A DNA stretch of 62,600 bases from the IMG/VR virus record IMGVR_UViG_3300047551_001028, positions 1 to 62,600 of that record. One strand, 5' to 3'. This document shows, one piece after another, positions 1-9,038 of this stretch. The DNA is from a virus. The position numbers and the translations under genes are program-made. The notes below the pieces were generated by a model that did not search any database, had not been told where the DNA came from, and was given only the letters and a program-made list of their open reading frames with translations. How positions within the stretch are numbered: the stretch's first letter is position 1; each line of letters opens with the position of its first letter.

Positions 1-2
1 CA

Positions 3-95
3 AGAGAAGCATATGATAAACTGTATAAAGAAGCAAAAGAGTTTAAAGGAATAGAGATAGAAGAGTATTTTAATAAATATAACTCAATTACTTGA
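3..95 (+). CDS. C-terminal end of a gene cut by the window edge
   Basis: An open frame enters from the left edge and stops with TGA after about 30 codons. The residues are rich in Lys, Glu and Tyr, as expected for the tail of a phage protein, but no function can be assigned. Its stop codon overlaps the -35 box of the promoter for the next gene. Confidence 0.55.
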   Translation, partial: REAYDKLYKEAKEFKGIEIEEYFNKYNSIT

Positions 96-120
96 CAAAC
101 AAAATTTGCTAGTATATAAT
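92..120 (+). promoter_or_regulatory. Consensus sigma-70-type promoter for the replication operon
   Basis: TTGACA (92-97), a 17-bp spacer and TATAAT (115-120) match the vegetative consensus exactly. The predicted start is near 127 and the SD AAGGAG lies at 131-136 before ATG 143. It probably drives the ssDNA-binding protein and the downstream overlapping replication genes. Confidence 0.85.
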
Positions 121-142
121 ATAATAAACAAAGGAGAAAACT

Positions 143-805
143 ATGAGCGTTATTAAGGGACTCAAAAACATTAATGCCCTGCTCGACAAGAAAACAGATG
201 AAAGCGCACCAAAGGTCCGTTGGCTAAAGTTGGCAGATGGACAAGCAGTTAAGATCAGATTCATTGAAGAATTAGATGAAGACTCAGCAAACTATAACGA
301 CAAGCGTGGACTAGCACTTGTTGTTAAAGAACATACAAATCCAAAAGACTATAAGCGTAAGGCTGTAGATACTCTAGATACAGAGGGCCGTGACTGGGCA
401 GAAGAAATGTATCGTAAGGATCCAAAAGGTAACAGTGGGTGGCGTGGCCGTCTACGTTTCTATTGCAATGTGCTTGTAGATGATGGCATTGAAGATAAGC
501 CTTATGTTGCTATCTGGTCTATGGGCGTAAGCAAGCAATCTTCGTTTAATACTATTCGTGAGTATGCACTTGAAACAGGAAGCATCTCAAACCTAACATG
601 GAAGTTAAAGCGTAATGGTCAGGGAACTGAAACATCATATACTTTGATTCCATCGGCCCCAGATAAAGAGCCTTTTAATTGGGAGGGCATCGAGCCATAC
701 CCATTGGAGAAAGCATTGCGTCGTGTTCCATATGCGGAACAAGAGGCATTTTACTTAGGCTTTGATTCTCCATCTTCTACCTCAGCGACAAACATCGACT
801 GGTAG
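143..805 (+). CDS. Probable single-stranded DNA-binding protein
   Basis: This 220-aa protein has a good SD (AAGGAG, 7 nt upstream) and follows a perfect promoter. The N-terminus (SVIKGLKNINALL) precedes a beta-rich core with basic and aromatic residues (KIRFIEELDED, WRGRLRFYCNVLV), then a Ser/Thr-rich tail ending in Trp. Size, core pattern and position directly before the polymerase resemble the gp32-like ssDNA-binding proteins annotated in large actinophages. The role would be to coat ssDNA at the fork and cooperate with the RecA-like and resolvase genes. The assignment rests on context and resemblance, because no diagnostic motif is visible. A strong promoter fits the high dose such a protein needs. 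Confidence 0.55.
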   Translation: MSVIKGLKNINALLDKKTDESAPKVRWLKLADGQAVKIRFIEELDEDSANYNDKRGLALVVKEHTNPKDYKRKAVDTLDTEGRDWAEEMYRKDPKGNSGWRGRLRFYCNVLVDDGIEDKPYVAIWSMGVSKQSSFNTIREYALETGSISNLTWKLKRNGQGTETSYTLIPSAPDKEPFNWEGIEPYPLEKALRRVPYAEQEAFYLGFDSPSSTSATNIDW

Positions 806-808
806 TAG

Positions 809-3800
809 ATGAATTACGTACCACTGCATTTACACACCCACTTTTCATTATTCGATGGCATTGGGTTGCCGTCTGAATATGTAGATCGTGCTACAAAATT
901 GGGTATGCCAGCAATATCGATTACAGACCATGGCTCCCTTTCTGGCCACAGAGAAATGTATCGTGCTGCTAAGTCAAGTGGTATCAAGCCTATTCTTGGC
1001 ATAGAAGGATATATGTGTGAGGATCGATTTGATAGAAGAGACAAAGAAGATCGAACCACCCCATTAGATATGGTTTACAACCACATAATTCTTCTAGCCA
1101 AGAACAAGGTAGGTTTAGAAAATTTAAATAGGTTAAATGAAATTGCTTGGACAGAAGGTTATTATAAAAAGCCAAGAATAGACTTTGAAGTTCTTTCTAA
1201 ATATAAAGAAGGTATTATTGTTTCTTCCGCATGCCCAAGCGGTATTATTGCTAAGTCTATTGAACTTGGAGAACTTGGCATGGCAAAGAAATATATTAAA
1301 TGGTTTAAAGAAGAATTTGGCGATGACTATTATCTTGAAGTAATGCCACATAATGATGAATCAATCAACCAAACAATTTTACAGTTAGCAGATGAGTTTA
1401 AGGTTAAGCCTATTGTAACTCCAGACTGCCATCACGTAGATCCATCACAAAAAGAAATCCAAGAACTAAAACTTATTCTTAATACATATTCAAATAAAAT
1501 TCAAAAAGATGCTACATATGAAAAGTCCAAAAAGCAAGGGGACCTAATGAAGCGTCTTGATTACCTATACGGCGCAGATAGACAAATGTCATTTAATAAG
1601 TTTGATATTCATCTTCTTTCATATGAAGAAATTCAGGCTGCTATGGAAAAGCAGGCAATTTTTAGAACTGATATTTATGAAAATACTATTGAACTTGCTA
1701 ATAAGATTGAAGACTATGATATTAAAGATGGTTTAAATCTTCTTCCAGTACAATACAAAAATCCAGATAAACAATTAAAAGAATTGGCTATGACTGGTTT
1801 GGCAGAAAAAGGCCTTAATAATAATCAGGAATATTTAGACAGACTTGAAGAAGAACTAAAAGTAATTCAAGATAAAAAGTTTGGTCCGTACTTTCTTGTC
1901 GTACAAAGTATGATCTCCTGGGCAAAGAAAGAAGGCATCATGGTTGGGCCAGGCCGTGGATCCTCTGCTGGCTCATTGCTTTGCTATGCACTAGGAATTA
2001 CTGACATTGATCCATTAAAGCATGGACTCTTGTTCTTCCGATTTATTAATCCAGAGCGTAATGACTTTCCAGATATTGATACTGACATTCAAGATTCTCG
2101 TCGTGACGAAGTTAAAGATTATCTTGTTAGACAATACAAGCATGTTGCTTCTATTGCAACATTCCTAGAATTTAAAGATAAAGGTGTAGTACGAGATGTT
2201 GCTCGTGCATTAAATATTCCATTGGCAGATGTAAATAAGGTTTTGAAATTAGTAGATACTTGGGATGAGTATTGCACTTCAAAAACTACTGCATGGTTTA
2301 GAGAGAAATATCCAGAGGTAGAACAATATGGAGAACAACTTCGTGGTCGCATTAGAGGTACTGGCATACATGCTGCTGGTGTTGTCACTAGTAAAAATCC
2401 TATTTTTAGGTACGCACCGATGGAGACACGTAATTCTCCTGGTTCCGATGAGCGTATTCCTGTTGTGGCAGTGGACATGGAAGAGGCTGAAAAAATCGGA
2501 CTCATCAAAATTGACGCACTTGGACTTAAAACATTAAGTGTTATTAATGACACTATTAAAATAATTAAAGAGCGAGAAGGTACTGAGATTGATTTGCTAA
2601 AGATTGATATGGAAGATCAAAAAGTATATCAGATGCTTTCTGAGGGATATACAAAGGGTGTATTTCAATGTGAAGCAACCCCATATACAAACCTTCTTAT
2701 AAAGATGGGTGTAAAAAATCTAGCAGAGTTATCCGCCTCAAATGCTCTTGTGCGTCCAGGCGCTATGAATACCATTGGCAAAGACTATATTGAAAGAAAG
2801 CACGGCAGACAAGCAGTAAATTATCTACATCAAACTATGAAACCATTCACCGAAGAAACATATGGGTGTATCCTATACCAAGAGCAGGTTATGCAGGCCT
2901 GCGTTCAACTAGGAGGAATGTCTTGGTCTGAGGCCGATAAGGTTCGTAAGATCATTGGTAAAAAGAAAGATGCTAGAGAGTTTGATGCGTTTCGTGATCG
3001 TTTCGTTGATGGGGCTTCTAAGTTTATTAGCCCTAATCAGGCTCGTGATTTATGGCATGACTTTGAGGCGCATGCGGGCTATTCGTTCAACAAGTCTCAT
3101 GCGGTTGCTTATTCTACGCTCTCGTATTGGACGGCATGGCTAAAATATTATTATCCAATTGAGTTTATGTACTCATTGCTTAAAAACGAAAGGGACAAAG
3201 ATGCGAGAACTGAATATCTTATTGAAGCGAAAAGAATGGGGATTAGCATTAAACTACCTCACATTAACGATTCGGATATTGATTTTAAAATTGAGGGTAA
3301 GGGTATTCGGTTTGGATTGTCGGGGATCAAGTTTATCTCTGATAAAATTGCAGAACGATATATATCGGCACGACCTTTTAAGTCTTTTCAGGAAGTTAGA
3401 GATTTTACATTTACCAAAGGCAATGGAGTAAATAGTCGAGCACTTGAGGCATTAAGAATTATTGGTGCTGTAACATTTCCAGACAATCCAAGAAACGATA
3501 ACGAACTTCGTGAAAATCTTTATGAGTATTTGGGATTGCCAGAATTTACACAAACTGTTCCATCGCATTATCATGCCTTTATAAATTCTGTAGAAGATTT
3601 TGAAGAAAAGGGATCTTTCATTTTAATGGGAATGGTAAAGGGCATTAAGCGTGGCAAAGGTTGGAGTCGTGTAGAAATTTTAGATAAGACTGGCAGCATA
3701 GGTGTATTTGATGAAGAACAGACTACCATTGAGGCTGGAAGAAGTTATATTGTACTGTGTACTGATAATAGAATTGTTTCTGCTATTCCTGTAGACGAGA

Positions 3801-4087
3801 TAAAGAATTCTGATGCAGCATTAATTAAATTTTTAAATTATAGAATGTTACCATATAAAGATGAAGAGTTATTTGTTGTTTCTTTTAAACCAAGAATAAC
3901 AAAGGCAGGGAAAAAGATGGCATCTTTAACCCTTGCAGATACATCTAGAGAACTACATTCGGTAACAGTATTTCCTACTGCATTCGCAAAGGCATACATG
4001 AAAATTGAAGAAGGCCATGCTTACAAATTTGAATTTGGAAAAACAAAAGACGGAACTGTTATATTGGAGGATATAAATGTCGGTTAG
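809..4087 (+). CDS. dnaE: DNA polymerase III alpha subunit (DnaE family)
   Basis: This 1092-aa replicative C-family polymerase has an N-terminal PHP domain (HLHTHFS near residue 7, TDHGS near 39), the palm motif GPGRGSSAGS near 379 and the catalytic pair D422/D424 (PDIDTD). The third acidic residue is about D569 in the KIDALGLKTL motif. It ends with OB-like modules near 937 and 1030-1065 (ITKAGKKMASLTLAD). The length is close to bacterial DnaE. It starts 3 nt after the ssDNA-binding gene and overlaps the RecA-like gene by 11 bp, so the three are a translationally coupled replication unit. The HxH and DH residues of PHP are kept, so 3'-5' exonuclease proofreading is possible, though inferred. 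An own DnaE would free the phage from the host polymerase. Confidence 0.95.
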   Translation: MNYVPLHLHTHFSLFDGIGLPSEYVDRATKLGMPAISITDHGSLSGHREMYRAAKSSGIKPILGIEGYMCEDRFDRRDKEDRTTPLDMVYNHIILLAKNKVGLENLNRLNEIAWTEGYYKKPRIDFEVLSKYKEGIIVSSACPSGIIAKSIELGELGMAKKYIKWFKEEFGDDYYLEVMPHNDESINQTILQLADEFKVKPIVTPDCHHVDPSQKEIQELKLILNTYSNKIQKDATYEKSKKQGDLMKRLDYLYGADRQMSFNKFDIHLLSYEEIQAAMEKQAIFRTDIYENTIELANKIEDYDIKDGLNLLPVQYKNPDKQLKELAMTGLAEKGLNNNQEYLDRLEEELKVIQDKKFGPYFLVVQSMISWAKKEGIMVGPGRGSSAGSLLCYALGITDIDPLKHGLLFFRFINPERNDFPDIDTDIQDSRRDEVKDYLVRQYKHVASIATFLEFKDKGVVRDVARALNIPLADVNKVLKLVDTWDEYCTSKTTAWFREKYPEVEQYGEQLRGRIRGTGIHAAGVVTSKNPIFRYAPMETRNSPGSDERIPVVAVDMEEAEKIGLIKIDALGLKTLSVINDTIKIIKEREGTEIDLLKIDMEDQKVYQMLSEGYTKGVFQCEATPYTNLLIKMGVKNLAELSASNALVRPGAMNTIGKDYIERKHGRQAVNYLHQTMKPFTEETYGCILYQEQVMQACVQLGGMSWSEADKVRKIIGKKKDAREFDAFRDRFVDGASKFISPNQARDLWHDFEAHAGYSFNKSHAVAYSTLSYWTAWLKYYYPIEFMYSLLKNERDKDARTEYLIEAKRMGISIKLPHINDSDIDFKIEGKGIRFGLSGIKFISDKIAERYISARPFKSFQEVRDFTFTKGNGVNSRALEALRIIGAVTFPDNPRNDNELRENLYEYLGLPEFTQTVPSHYHAFINSVEDFEEKGSFILMGMVKGIKRGKGWSRVEILDKTGSIGVFDEEQTTIEAGRSYIVLCTDNRIVSAIPVDEIKNSDAALIKFLNYRMLPYKDEELFVVSFKPRITKAGKKMASLTLADTSRELHSVTVFPTAFAKAYMKIEEGHAYKFEFGKTKDGTVILEDINVG

Positions 4088-5090
4088 TATTGAAGATGTG
4101 ATAGCACAACTAAACCCTAAATTAAGAAAAAGTATTTTAGTTGGAGACGAAGTACCAAAAACAGAATATGCGGCAACACCAAGTTATGGACTTAATCGTG
4201 CACTTAATGGAGGACTTCCATATGGTAGGCAGGTATTAGTTTGGGGGAGCAAGTCAAGTGCTAAATCATCATTATGCTTACAAACAATTGCCTTGGCACA
4301 GAAAGAAGGAAAGATCTGTGCTTGGATAGATGCAGAAATGTCTTATGATAAAGAATGGGCTGCTAAGTTAGGTGTAGACACATCTAAATTAATAGTGTCT
4401 CAGGCTAGAACAATTAATGAGATGGTAGATGTAGGAGTAAATCTAATAGAGGCTGGTGTTGATATTATTGTGGTTGATTCAATTACTTCTTTGCTTCCTG
4501 CTATTTATTTTGAAAAAGATTCTACTGAGTTAAAACAATTAGAGAATACTAAACAAATTGGAGCAGAGTCTCGTGATTTTAGTAATGCATGGAAAATGCT
4601 TAACTATGCAAATAATAAAGTTAAGCCTACGTTATTACTTTTAATTAGTCAGTCAAGAAATAATATTAATGCAATGTATACAAGTCAACAGCCAACTGGC
4701 GGACAAGCAACAAAGTTTTACTCATCTACTGTAATTAAATTATTTTCTTCTGAATCAGAAAATCAAGCATTGAAAGGAAAAATATATGTTGGTGACAAGG
4801 CTATTGAAGAAAAAGTTGGTAGAAAGATTAGATGGGAGTTACAGTTTTCTAAAACTTCTCCTGCTTTTCAGTCTGGTGAATATGATTTCTATTTTAGAGG
4901 CGATACTTTGGGTATTGATGCTATCGCTGATCTTGTTGACACTGCTGAACTAATGGGAATAGTTGAAAGAACTGGAGCATGGTACTTATTGCCAGACGGC
5001 ACAAAGGTACAAGGCAGAGATGGTTTTGTTAATAGAGTAAGAGAGGACTTAGATCTACAAGAAATGATTAAGGCCAAGATTAGTGGATAA
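4077..5090 (+). CDS. RecA/UvsX-like recombinase
   Basis: This 337-aa P-loop ATPase has a Walker A at about residues 57-65 (GSKSSAKSS), a Walker B (DIIVVDS) near 129 and an L2-like loop with Gly-Gly (QQPTGGQATKF). This is the RecA/UvsX fold: ATP-dependent filament formation on ssDNA and strand exchange for recombination-dependent replication and repair. The Walker A carries Ala where GxxxxGK[ST] normally has Gly before Lys, which is unusual but seen in some divergent phage recombinases. The ATG lies inside the end of dnaE (11-bp overlap). The lack of the long RecA C-terminal domain is consistent with a phage-sized member. Confidence 0.9.
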   Translation: MSVSIEDVIAQLNPKLRKSILVGDEVPKTEYAATPSYGLNRALNGGLPYGRQVLVWGSKSSAKSSLCLQTIALAQKEGKICAWIDAEMSYDKEWAAKLGVDTSKLIVSQARTINEMVDVGVNLIEAGVDIIVVDSITSLLPAIYFEKDSTELKQLENTKQIGAESRDFSNAWKMLNYANNKVKPTLLLLISQSRNNINAMYTSQQPTGGQATKFYSSTVIKLFSSESENQALKGKIYVGDKAIEEKVGRKIRWELQFSKTSPAFQSGEYDFYFRGDTLGIDAIADLVDTAELMGIVERTGAWYLLPDGTKVQGRDGFVNRVREDLDLQEMIKAKISG

Positions 5091-5268
5091 ATATAGTATT
5101 TATGAAGGAAAATTTCCTTGTAAAGTATGCAAAAAAGAAGTAAAGACTATTCGTATATATTTTACAACTGGAATGGCATCTTGGATGTGTTCTGATAAAC
5201 ATTTATCTGAGGTTGAATTATTTAAGGTAGGATATAAAAAAAAGAGGGTCCATGAGCGAAAAGAATGA
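5083..5268 (+). CDS. Small zinc-ribbon-like protein
   Basis: This 61-aa basic protein has CKVC near residue 13 and a further Cys (WMCSDKH) that with His could bind one metal. It overlaps the recombinase stop by 8 bp and the next gene by 17 bp, so it belongs to the same operon. The function is unknown; small Zn-binding accessory proteins are frequent beside phage replication genes. Confidence 0.7.
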   Translation: MDKYSIYEGKFPCKVCKKEVKTIRIYFTTGMASWMCSDKHLSEVELFKVGYKKKRVHERKE

Positions 5269-5536
5269 AAGTAAAAGAATTGGTGCCAAACAACATAAAA
5301 ATTCTGGGCGTGGTATTAAAAAGGGAGACGCTACCTGGAATAACTTTACTATAGATTTTAAAGAAAATAAAAAGTCATTTACATTAAATCAAGATGTGTG
5401 GGCTAAGGCAACTACAGATGCCATTAGGAATAATAATGACCCAGCAATAGTTGTTGTTTTAGGTGAAGGCAATAAAAAGACTAGGTTAGTAATATTAGAG
5501 TTTGACCTATTAGAGTCCTTGGTTGATAGGGTATAA
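5252..5536 (+). CDS. Putative PD-(D/E)XK nuclease (Hjc/RecB-like resolvase fold)
   Basis: This 94-aa protein keeps the layout of short archaeal/phage Hjc-like nucleases: an N-terminal Glu and Arg, the stretch HKNSGRG, KGDA (metal-binding Asp), then a beta strand with DFK (the D/E-x-K element) followed by KSF. Families with this order cut branched DNA or act as endonucleases. Here it would assist recombination beside the RecA-like protein. Identification is from motif order only, and the short length leaves little beyond the catalytic core. Confidence 0.5.
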   Translation: MSEKNESKRIGAKQHKNSGRGIKKGDATWNNFTIDFKENKKSFTLNQDVWAKATTDAIRNNNDPAIVVVLGEGNKKTRLVILEFDLLESLVDRV

Positions 5537-5537
5537 T
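5532..5537 (+). promoter_or_regulatory. -10 box of a leaderless promoter
   Basis: TATAAT ends 6 nt before ATG 5544, so the expected +1 coincides with the A of the start codon. No Shine-Dalgarno precedes the ATG. Confidence 0.6.
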
Positions 5538-5543
5538 ATATAT

Positions 5544-6173
5544 ATGACACTTGTTAAATCTAATATTTTTTCTGATGAGCAAATTTTAAGAATATATAAA
5601 AGTATAAATAAAGAATTTGAAAATCGTGAAATAGTGGAATGGTATGATTCAAAAATGGGCCACCAATATCCAAGTGATAAAAAATTTATTGCAATCAAAA
5701 AAGAACTATTGTCTAGACTAGATATTGATAGATTAGAACTTGATGATGATATTATTTTATCTGCAAAGAAATGTGCAACTGATATTTTATCTAATTTTGG
5801 AATAAACGTTAGATCCGTTGTTGGTGTGACATATGTTGAATATAATAAAAAATACGGTGGTAATCCGTATCTTAATCCACACAAAGATGCTCCAGGTGAA
5901 AGTGATTTTGTCTTAGACTATCAACTAGACGCAAATACATCTTGGGCTATAGGAATTAACAAAGATTTATATGAGTTAAATAATAATGACGCTTTAGGAA
6001 TAATAACAACTAAAAATTATCATTGGAGACAAAAGAAGCAGTGGAACGATGATGAATATGTAAAAATGTTGTTTTTTCATATAGCATTAGAAAATAGAAA
6101 CATAGAGCATACAGCATATTCAGAAAAAGAAATTTATGATTTTATAGAAAACTATAACGGAGGTATAAAATGA
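5544..6173 (+). CDS. 2OG-Fe(II) dioxygenase-like protein, copy 1 of 3
   Basis: This 209-aa protein contains PHKD (HxD metal ligands) in NPYLNPHKDAPG and a distal His in NYHWRQ followed by basic residues. This matches the facial triad of 2-oxoglutarate/Fe(II) dioxygenases, which hydroxylate or demethylate small molecules, proteins or nucleic acids. It is the first of three adjacent divergent paralogues sharing HxD...HWR. The start at 5544 is preferred over an upstream TTG because the -10 box is exactly 6 nt before it. The substrate is unknown. The stop overlaps the next ATG (ATGA). Confidence 0.65.
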   Translation: MTLVKSNIFSDEQILRIYKSINKEFENREIVEWYDSKMGHQYPSDKKFIAIKKELLSRLDIDRLELDDDIILSAKKCATDILSNFGINVRSVVGVTYVEYNKKYGGNPYLNPHKDAPGESDFVLDYQLDANTSWAIGINKDLYELNNNDALGIITTKNYHWRQKKQWNDDEYVKMLFFHIALENRNIEHTAYSEKEIYDFIENYNGGIK

Positions 6174-6787
6174 AATATAATGAAAATAATGTAATAGTAG
6201 ACGATATACTAAATCAGGATGGGATAGATTCTGTAAGGGCCTCTATTTCTAGAAGTACTGGCGGTAACTTTGTTCAGGAACATTGTCAGGCTAACCTATT
6301 TATACAACTTGAAGTAGAGGTTGTAAAAAAGTTTACCAAAGTAGCCCGTCTTGTTAGTGGAAACGATAATTTAGTATTAACAGAACACTGTTTTGCTAGA
6401 TATGAAAATGTAACAAGTAATTGTGGAAAATTTCATTTTAAGCCATCATTATTTCCGCATTATGATGAAACATTTAAGGAACCCAGATTTACATTTGACT
6501 ATCAATTAAGTTCAAACATTAGTTGGCCACTTGTAGTTGAGCCAGATAAGGAGTTTGTTTTAAAAGATAATCAGGCTGTAACCTTTAGTGGAACTCACCA
6601 AGTGCATTGGAGAAAACCAACCCTATTTAAAGATGGTGATTTTGTAGAGATGATTTTTTGCCACTTCTCAGATCCAACTTCTGGGCCAAAAGAAGAAGGC
6701 TTAAATAAGATTATGGATGAAAAGGTTAATGCTTATCGCAAAGCATATTTTGATGCAGGGGGATGGACAAATGGCTCAACTTCATGA
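6170..6787 (+). CDS. 2OG-Fe(II) dioxygenase-like protein, copy 2 of 3
   Basis: This 205-aa paralogue of its neighbours has FPHYDE (HxD), a strand with FDYQLSSNISWPL like DYQLDANTSWAI in copy 1, and the distal His in QVHWRKP followed by FKDGDFVEM. It starts in an ATGA overlap with copy 1, so translation is coupled. The predicted activity is Fe(II)/2-oxoglutarate-dependent oxidation. The exact substrate cannot be inferred. Confidence 0.65.
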   Translation: MKYNENNVIVDDILNQDGIDSVRASISRSTGGNFVQEHCQANLFIQLEVEVVKKFTKVARLVSGNDNLVLTEHCFARYENVTSNCGKFHFKPSLFPHYDETFKEPRFTFDYQLSSNISWPLVVEPDKEFVLKDNQAVTFSGTHQVHWRKPTLFKDGDFVEMIFCHFSDPTSGPKEEGLNKIMDEKVNAYRKAYFDAGGWTNGSTS

Positions 6788-7559
6788 TTATTTAACTGGG
6801 TTTGATAAATATAATAAGCCCTTGCCATTTTATGTAGATAATTTATTTACAGAAGATCAAAAGTCAAGAATAATGAATTTAATTCAAGAAAATCGTAAAC
6901 TTGAACCATTTGTTATAGGAGATAGAATAGAAGATGGATATATTAGAAATTCTCCATTTAAAAGTAGGTTTCAGCCTAAAATAGCAAAAAACATGTCAAG
7001 AGTTTTAATTGAATTTGATATGCCAGAAGATTGTGAGGCAGTGCTAGATAAAATTGCAAAACCATTATACAAAAAAGATATAGCATTATGCCATTGGAAC
7101 TATATAGACTATAACTTAAAATATGGTTATGGGGACAACAGTCCAGCGTTACCACCACATTTAGATGCAGATGAAAACTTGGTAACAATTAATTATTGTC
7201 CAGATACAAACATAGAGTGGGACTTATATGTTGGAAACTGGAATGATACTGGAAACTTTACCAGGTATACCCTTGGCCCAGGACAAACCATAGTATTTAG
7301 TGCAGTAAATCAAATACATTGGAGACCAAAGCGTAAATTTAAAGATGGAGAGTTTTGTGAGATTATTAGTATGGATTATTGCCCTACAAATAGTTACAGA
7401 TTTACTAATGAAGAAAATCCAATAGATCCAGAAAAATATCCAGAGAAAAGAAGAGAGTATTTAGATAAATTACAATCAAGATCAGATATGCAGGCTGCTT
7501 TTAAATTATGGGCGGAAGATGGTTTGCGAGATGGAATACCAACAGAATCGATGGGGTAA
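6771..7559 (+). CDS. 2OG-Fe(II) dioxygenase-like protein, copy 3 of 3
   Basis: This 262-aa paralogue has PPHLDA (HxD), NIEWDLYVG, and distal NQIHWRPKRKFKDGEF, a motif nearly shared with copy 2. The start at 6771 is favoured over an in-frame ATG inside copy 2 because a purine-rich AGGGGGA precedes it. A longer C-terminal extension (about 60 aa, charged) distinguishes it from the other two. Three tandem copies in one operon suggest sequential or combinatorial oxidation, or a heteromer. Confidence 0.65.
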   Translation: MAQLHDYLTGFDKYNKPLPFYVDNLFTEDQKSRIMNLIQENRKLEPFVIGDRIEDGYIRNSPFKSRFQPKIAKNMSRVLIEFDMPEDCEAVLDKIAKPLYKKDIALCHWNYIDYNLKYGYGDNSPALPPHLDADENLVTINYCPDTNIEWDLYVGNWNDTGNFTRYTLGPGQTIVFSAVNQIHWRPKRKFKDGEFCEIISMDYCPTNSYRFTNEENPIDPEKYPEKRREYLDKLQSRSDMQAAFKLWAEDGLRDGIPTESMG

Positions 7560-7864
7560 TGGAACAACAACAAACTACACTAGAAATGATAAATGGACTC
7601 TCAGAAATATCAGAGTACATGAAGGATGAAGAACTTACTACAGCACTTACTGTAATTGCAAAATTAATACTAAAGCCAGACATTCCAATGAATGTTGCTA
7701 CTTTAGAAATTGTTAGACTTCAGGCAATAGCATCTAAAATGGCACTACGTGCAACTTGGATGGCCAACGTGGATAAGTCTAATCGTAGTCAAAAAAATAT
7801 ATACTACACGGCAGCAGAATCAATTAACAATTTAGTGTCAGCATTAAAATATATAACTAGATGA
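7559..7864 (+). CDS. Small helical protein, possible recombination mediator
   Basis: This 101-aa all-helical, mixed-charge protein begins in a TAATG overlap with the preceding gene. The pattern RLQAIASKMALRA...LVSALKYIT and the position between a RecA-like gene and nucleases would fit a UvsY-type mediator, but this is speculative. No catalytic motif is seen. Confidence 0.45.
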   Translation: MEQQQTTLEMINGLSEISEYMKDEELTTALTVIAKLILKPDIPMNVATLEIVRLQAIASKMALRATWMANVDKSNRSQKNIYYTAAESINNLVSALKYITR

Positions 7865-7868
7865 GATC

Positions 7869-7877
7869 TGATATAAT
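7869..7877 (+). promoter_or_regulatory. Extended -10 promoter
   Basis: TGaTATAAT precedes an AAAGGAAA Shine-Dalgarno and ATG 7898. Confidence 0.65.
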
Positions 7878-7897
7878 TAGTTTAAACAAAGGAAAAC

Positions 7898-8755
7898 ATG
7901 GCTAAAAATTTATTACAACAGGTAATGCTAAAAGGAAATAGTAAAAATAAAGTATCTACAGAAGATACAAGTTTTATAGATGGCTTAGTAGAAAAAATTG
8001 AGTCTGGATATTTAACTAAAACTAAACCAAAGTTTAGTAAAAAGAGTAATTTTTCTGCATCCACATTAACGTATGGTGCTGGAGAATGTCCAAGATTTTG
8101 GCACCTTGCTTTTGATGGCGCTGTATTTCATGACAATTCTGACGCACACGGTGTAGCAAATAGAACTAATGGAACATTAGGTCACGGAAGAATTCAAGAA
8201 GCAATAGAGGCTTCTGGTCTTTTGGATGAGACAATGGAGATGGATCCACTACCAAGAAAATATAATAAGCAAACACATCCAGCAATGGAGTTTAGAGTAA
8301 AGACAGAAGATCCTCCATTTGATGGCTATGGAGATGTTATGCTTAATATAAATAACGAAAGAGTAATTGGTGAAATTAAAACAATCTCAAATGAAGGATT
8401 TGAGTATAAAAAGAATAGCAGAAAGCCAAAGATGGGACATCTTATGCAATTGCTTATCTATATGAAAGTTTGGAAAGTCGGCAAGGGTGTAATGATTTAT
8501 GAAAATAAAAATAATCATGAGTTGTTGACTTTACCAATAGTAGTAAACGATCATTACCGTCGGTGGGTAGACCAGGCATTTGATTGGATGAAAGATGTAT
8601 ATAAAAATTGGAAAGATAATCAACTTCCTCAGAAGCCTTATCGATCTAATTCTAAGATATGTAAAGTTTGTCCAATTCAAAAAGCATGTGCCGAAGCAGG
8701 GACAGGGGTAATTAAAATTAAACCTCTGGAGTTATTAGAAAATGAAGAACTGTAA
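7898..8755 (+). CDS. Cas4/RecB-like exonuclease with 4Fe-4S cluster
   Basis: This 285-aa PD-(D/E)XK nuclease has C64 in GECPRFW, D146 in GYGD, E159-x-K161 in GEIK, and a C-terminal triad C255/C258/C264 (CKVCPIQKAC). One early plus three late cysteines around the nuclease core is the hallmark of Cas4/AddB-type iron-sulfur nucleases, which resect DNA ends to give ssDNA for recombination. There are no CRISPR genes nearby, so a recombination/replication role with the RecA-like and ssDNA-binding proteins is most likely. It overlaps the next gene by 14 bp. Confidence 0.85.
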   Translation: MAKNLLQQVMLKGNSKNKVSTEDTSFIDGLVEKIESGYLTKTKPKFSKKSNFSASTLTYGAGECPRFWHLAFDGAVFHDNSDAHGVANRTNGTLGHGRIQEAIEASGLLDETMEMDPLPRKYNKQTHPAMEFRVKTEDPPFDGYGDVMLNINNERVIGEIKTISNEGFEYKKNSRKPKMGHLMQLLIYMKVWKVGKGVMIYENKNNHELLTLPIVVNDHYRRWVDQAFDWMKDVYKNWKDNQLPQKPYRSNSKICKVCPIQKACAEAGTGVIKIKPLELLENEEL

Positions 8756-9038
8756 ATGGTGTGATCATAACTTTGAATCAGTAGTTTCATATCAAATATA
8801 TTGTTCAGAACAATGTAGAGAGTATGCTACTAAAGAAAAAATTGCACAAAGATATATACAAACGAGAAGACAAAAAAGAAAAGGAAAAAATAGAGCATGT
8901 AAGGACTGTGGATCTAAGTTATCAATATATAATGATGATCCATTATGTACAAAATGCTCTATAAATCCTGGAGATGTAAAAAAAGCAATTAAAGAGATTA
9001 AAGGTTTATCAAATGACAAAAGCAAAAGAAACAGATAG
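8742..9038 (+). CDS. Double zinc-ribbon protein
   Basis: This 98-aa very basic protein carries CKWC...YCSEQC and CKDC...CTKC, two potential tetracysteine zinc knuckles joined by a Lys/Arg-rich helix. It is likely to bind nucleic acid. It overlaps both the Cas4-like nuclease and the RuvC-like resolvase genes, which suggests an accessory role in DNA processing. No named family was recognised. Confidence 0.65.
   Translation: MKNCKWCDHNFESVVSYQIYCSEQCREYATKEKIAQRYIQTRRQKRKGKNRACKDCGSKLSIYNDDPLCTKCSINPGDVKKAIKEIKGLSNDKSKRNR

Noticed and set aside
2119-2553. 144-codon antisense open frame inside dnaE
   Set aside because: No SD, no promoter, low-complexity residues; it is the mirror of polymerase coding sequence.
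7898-8755. CRISPR-associated cas4
   Set aside because: Fold matches Cas4, but no other cas gene or array is in the window; a recombination nuclease is more likely.
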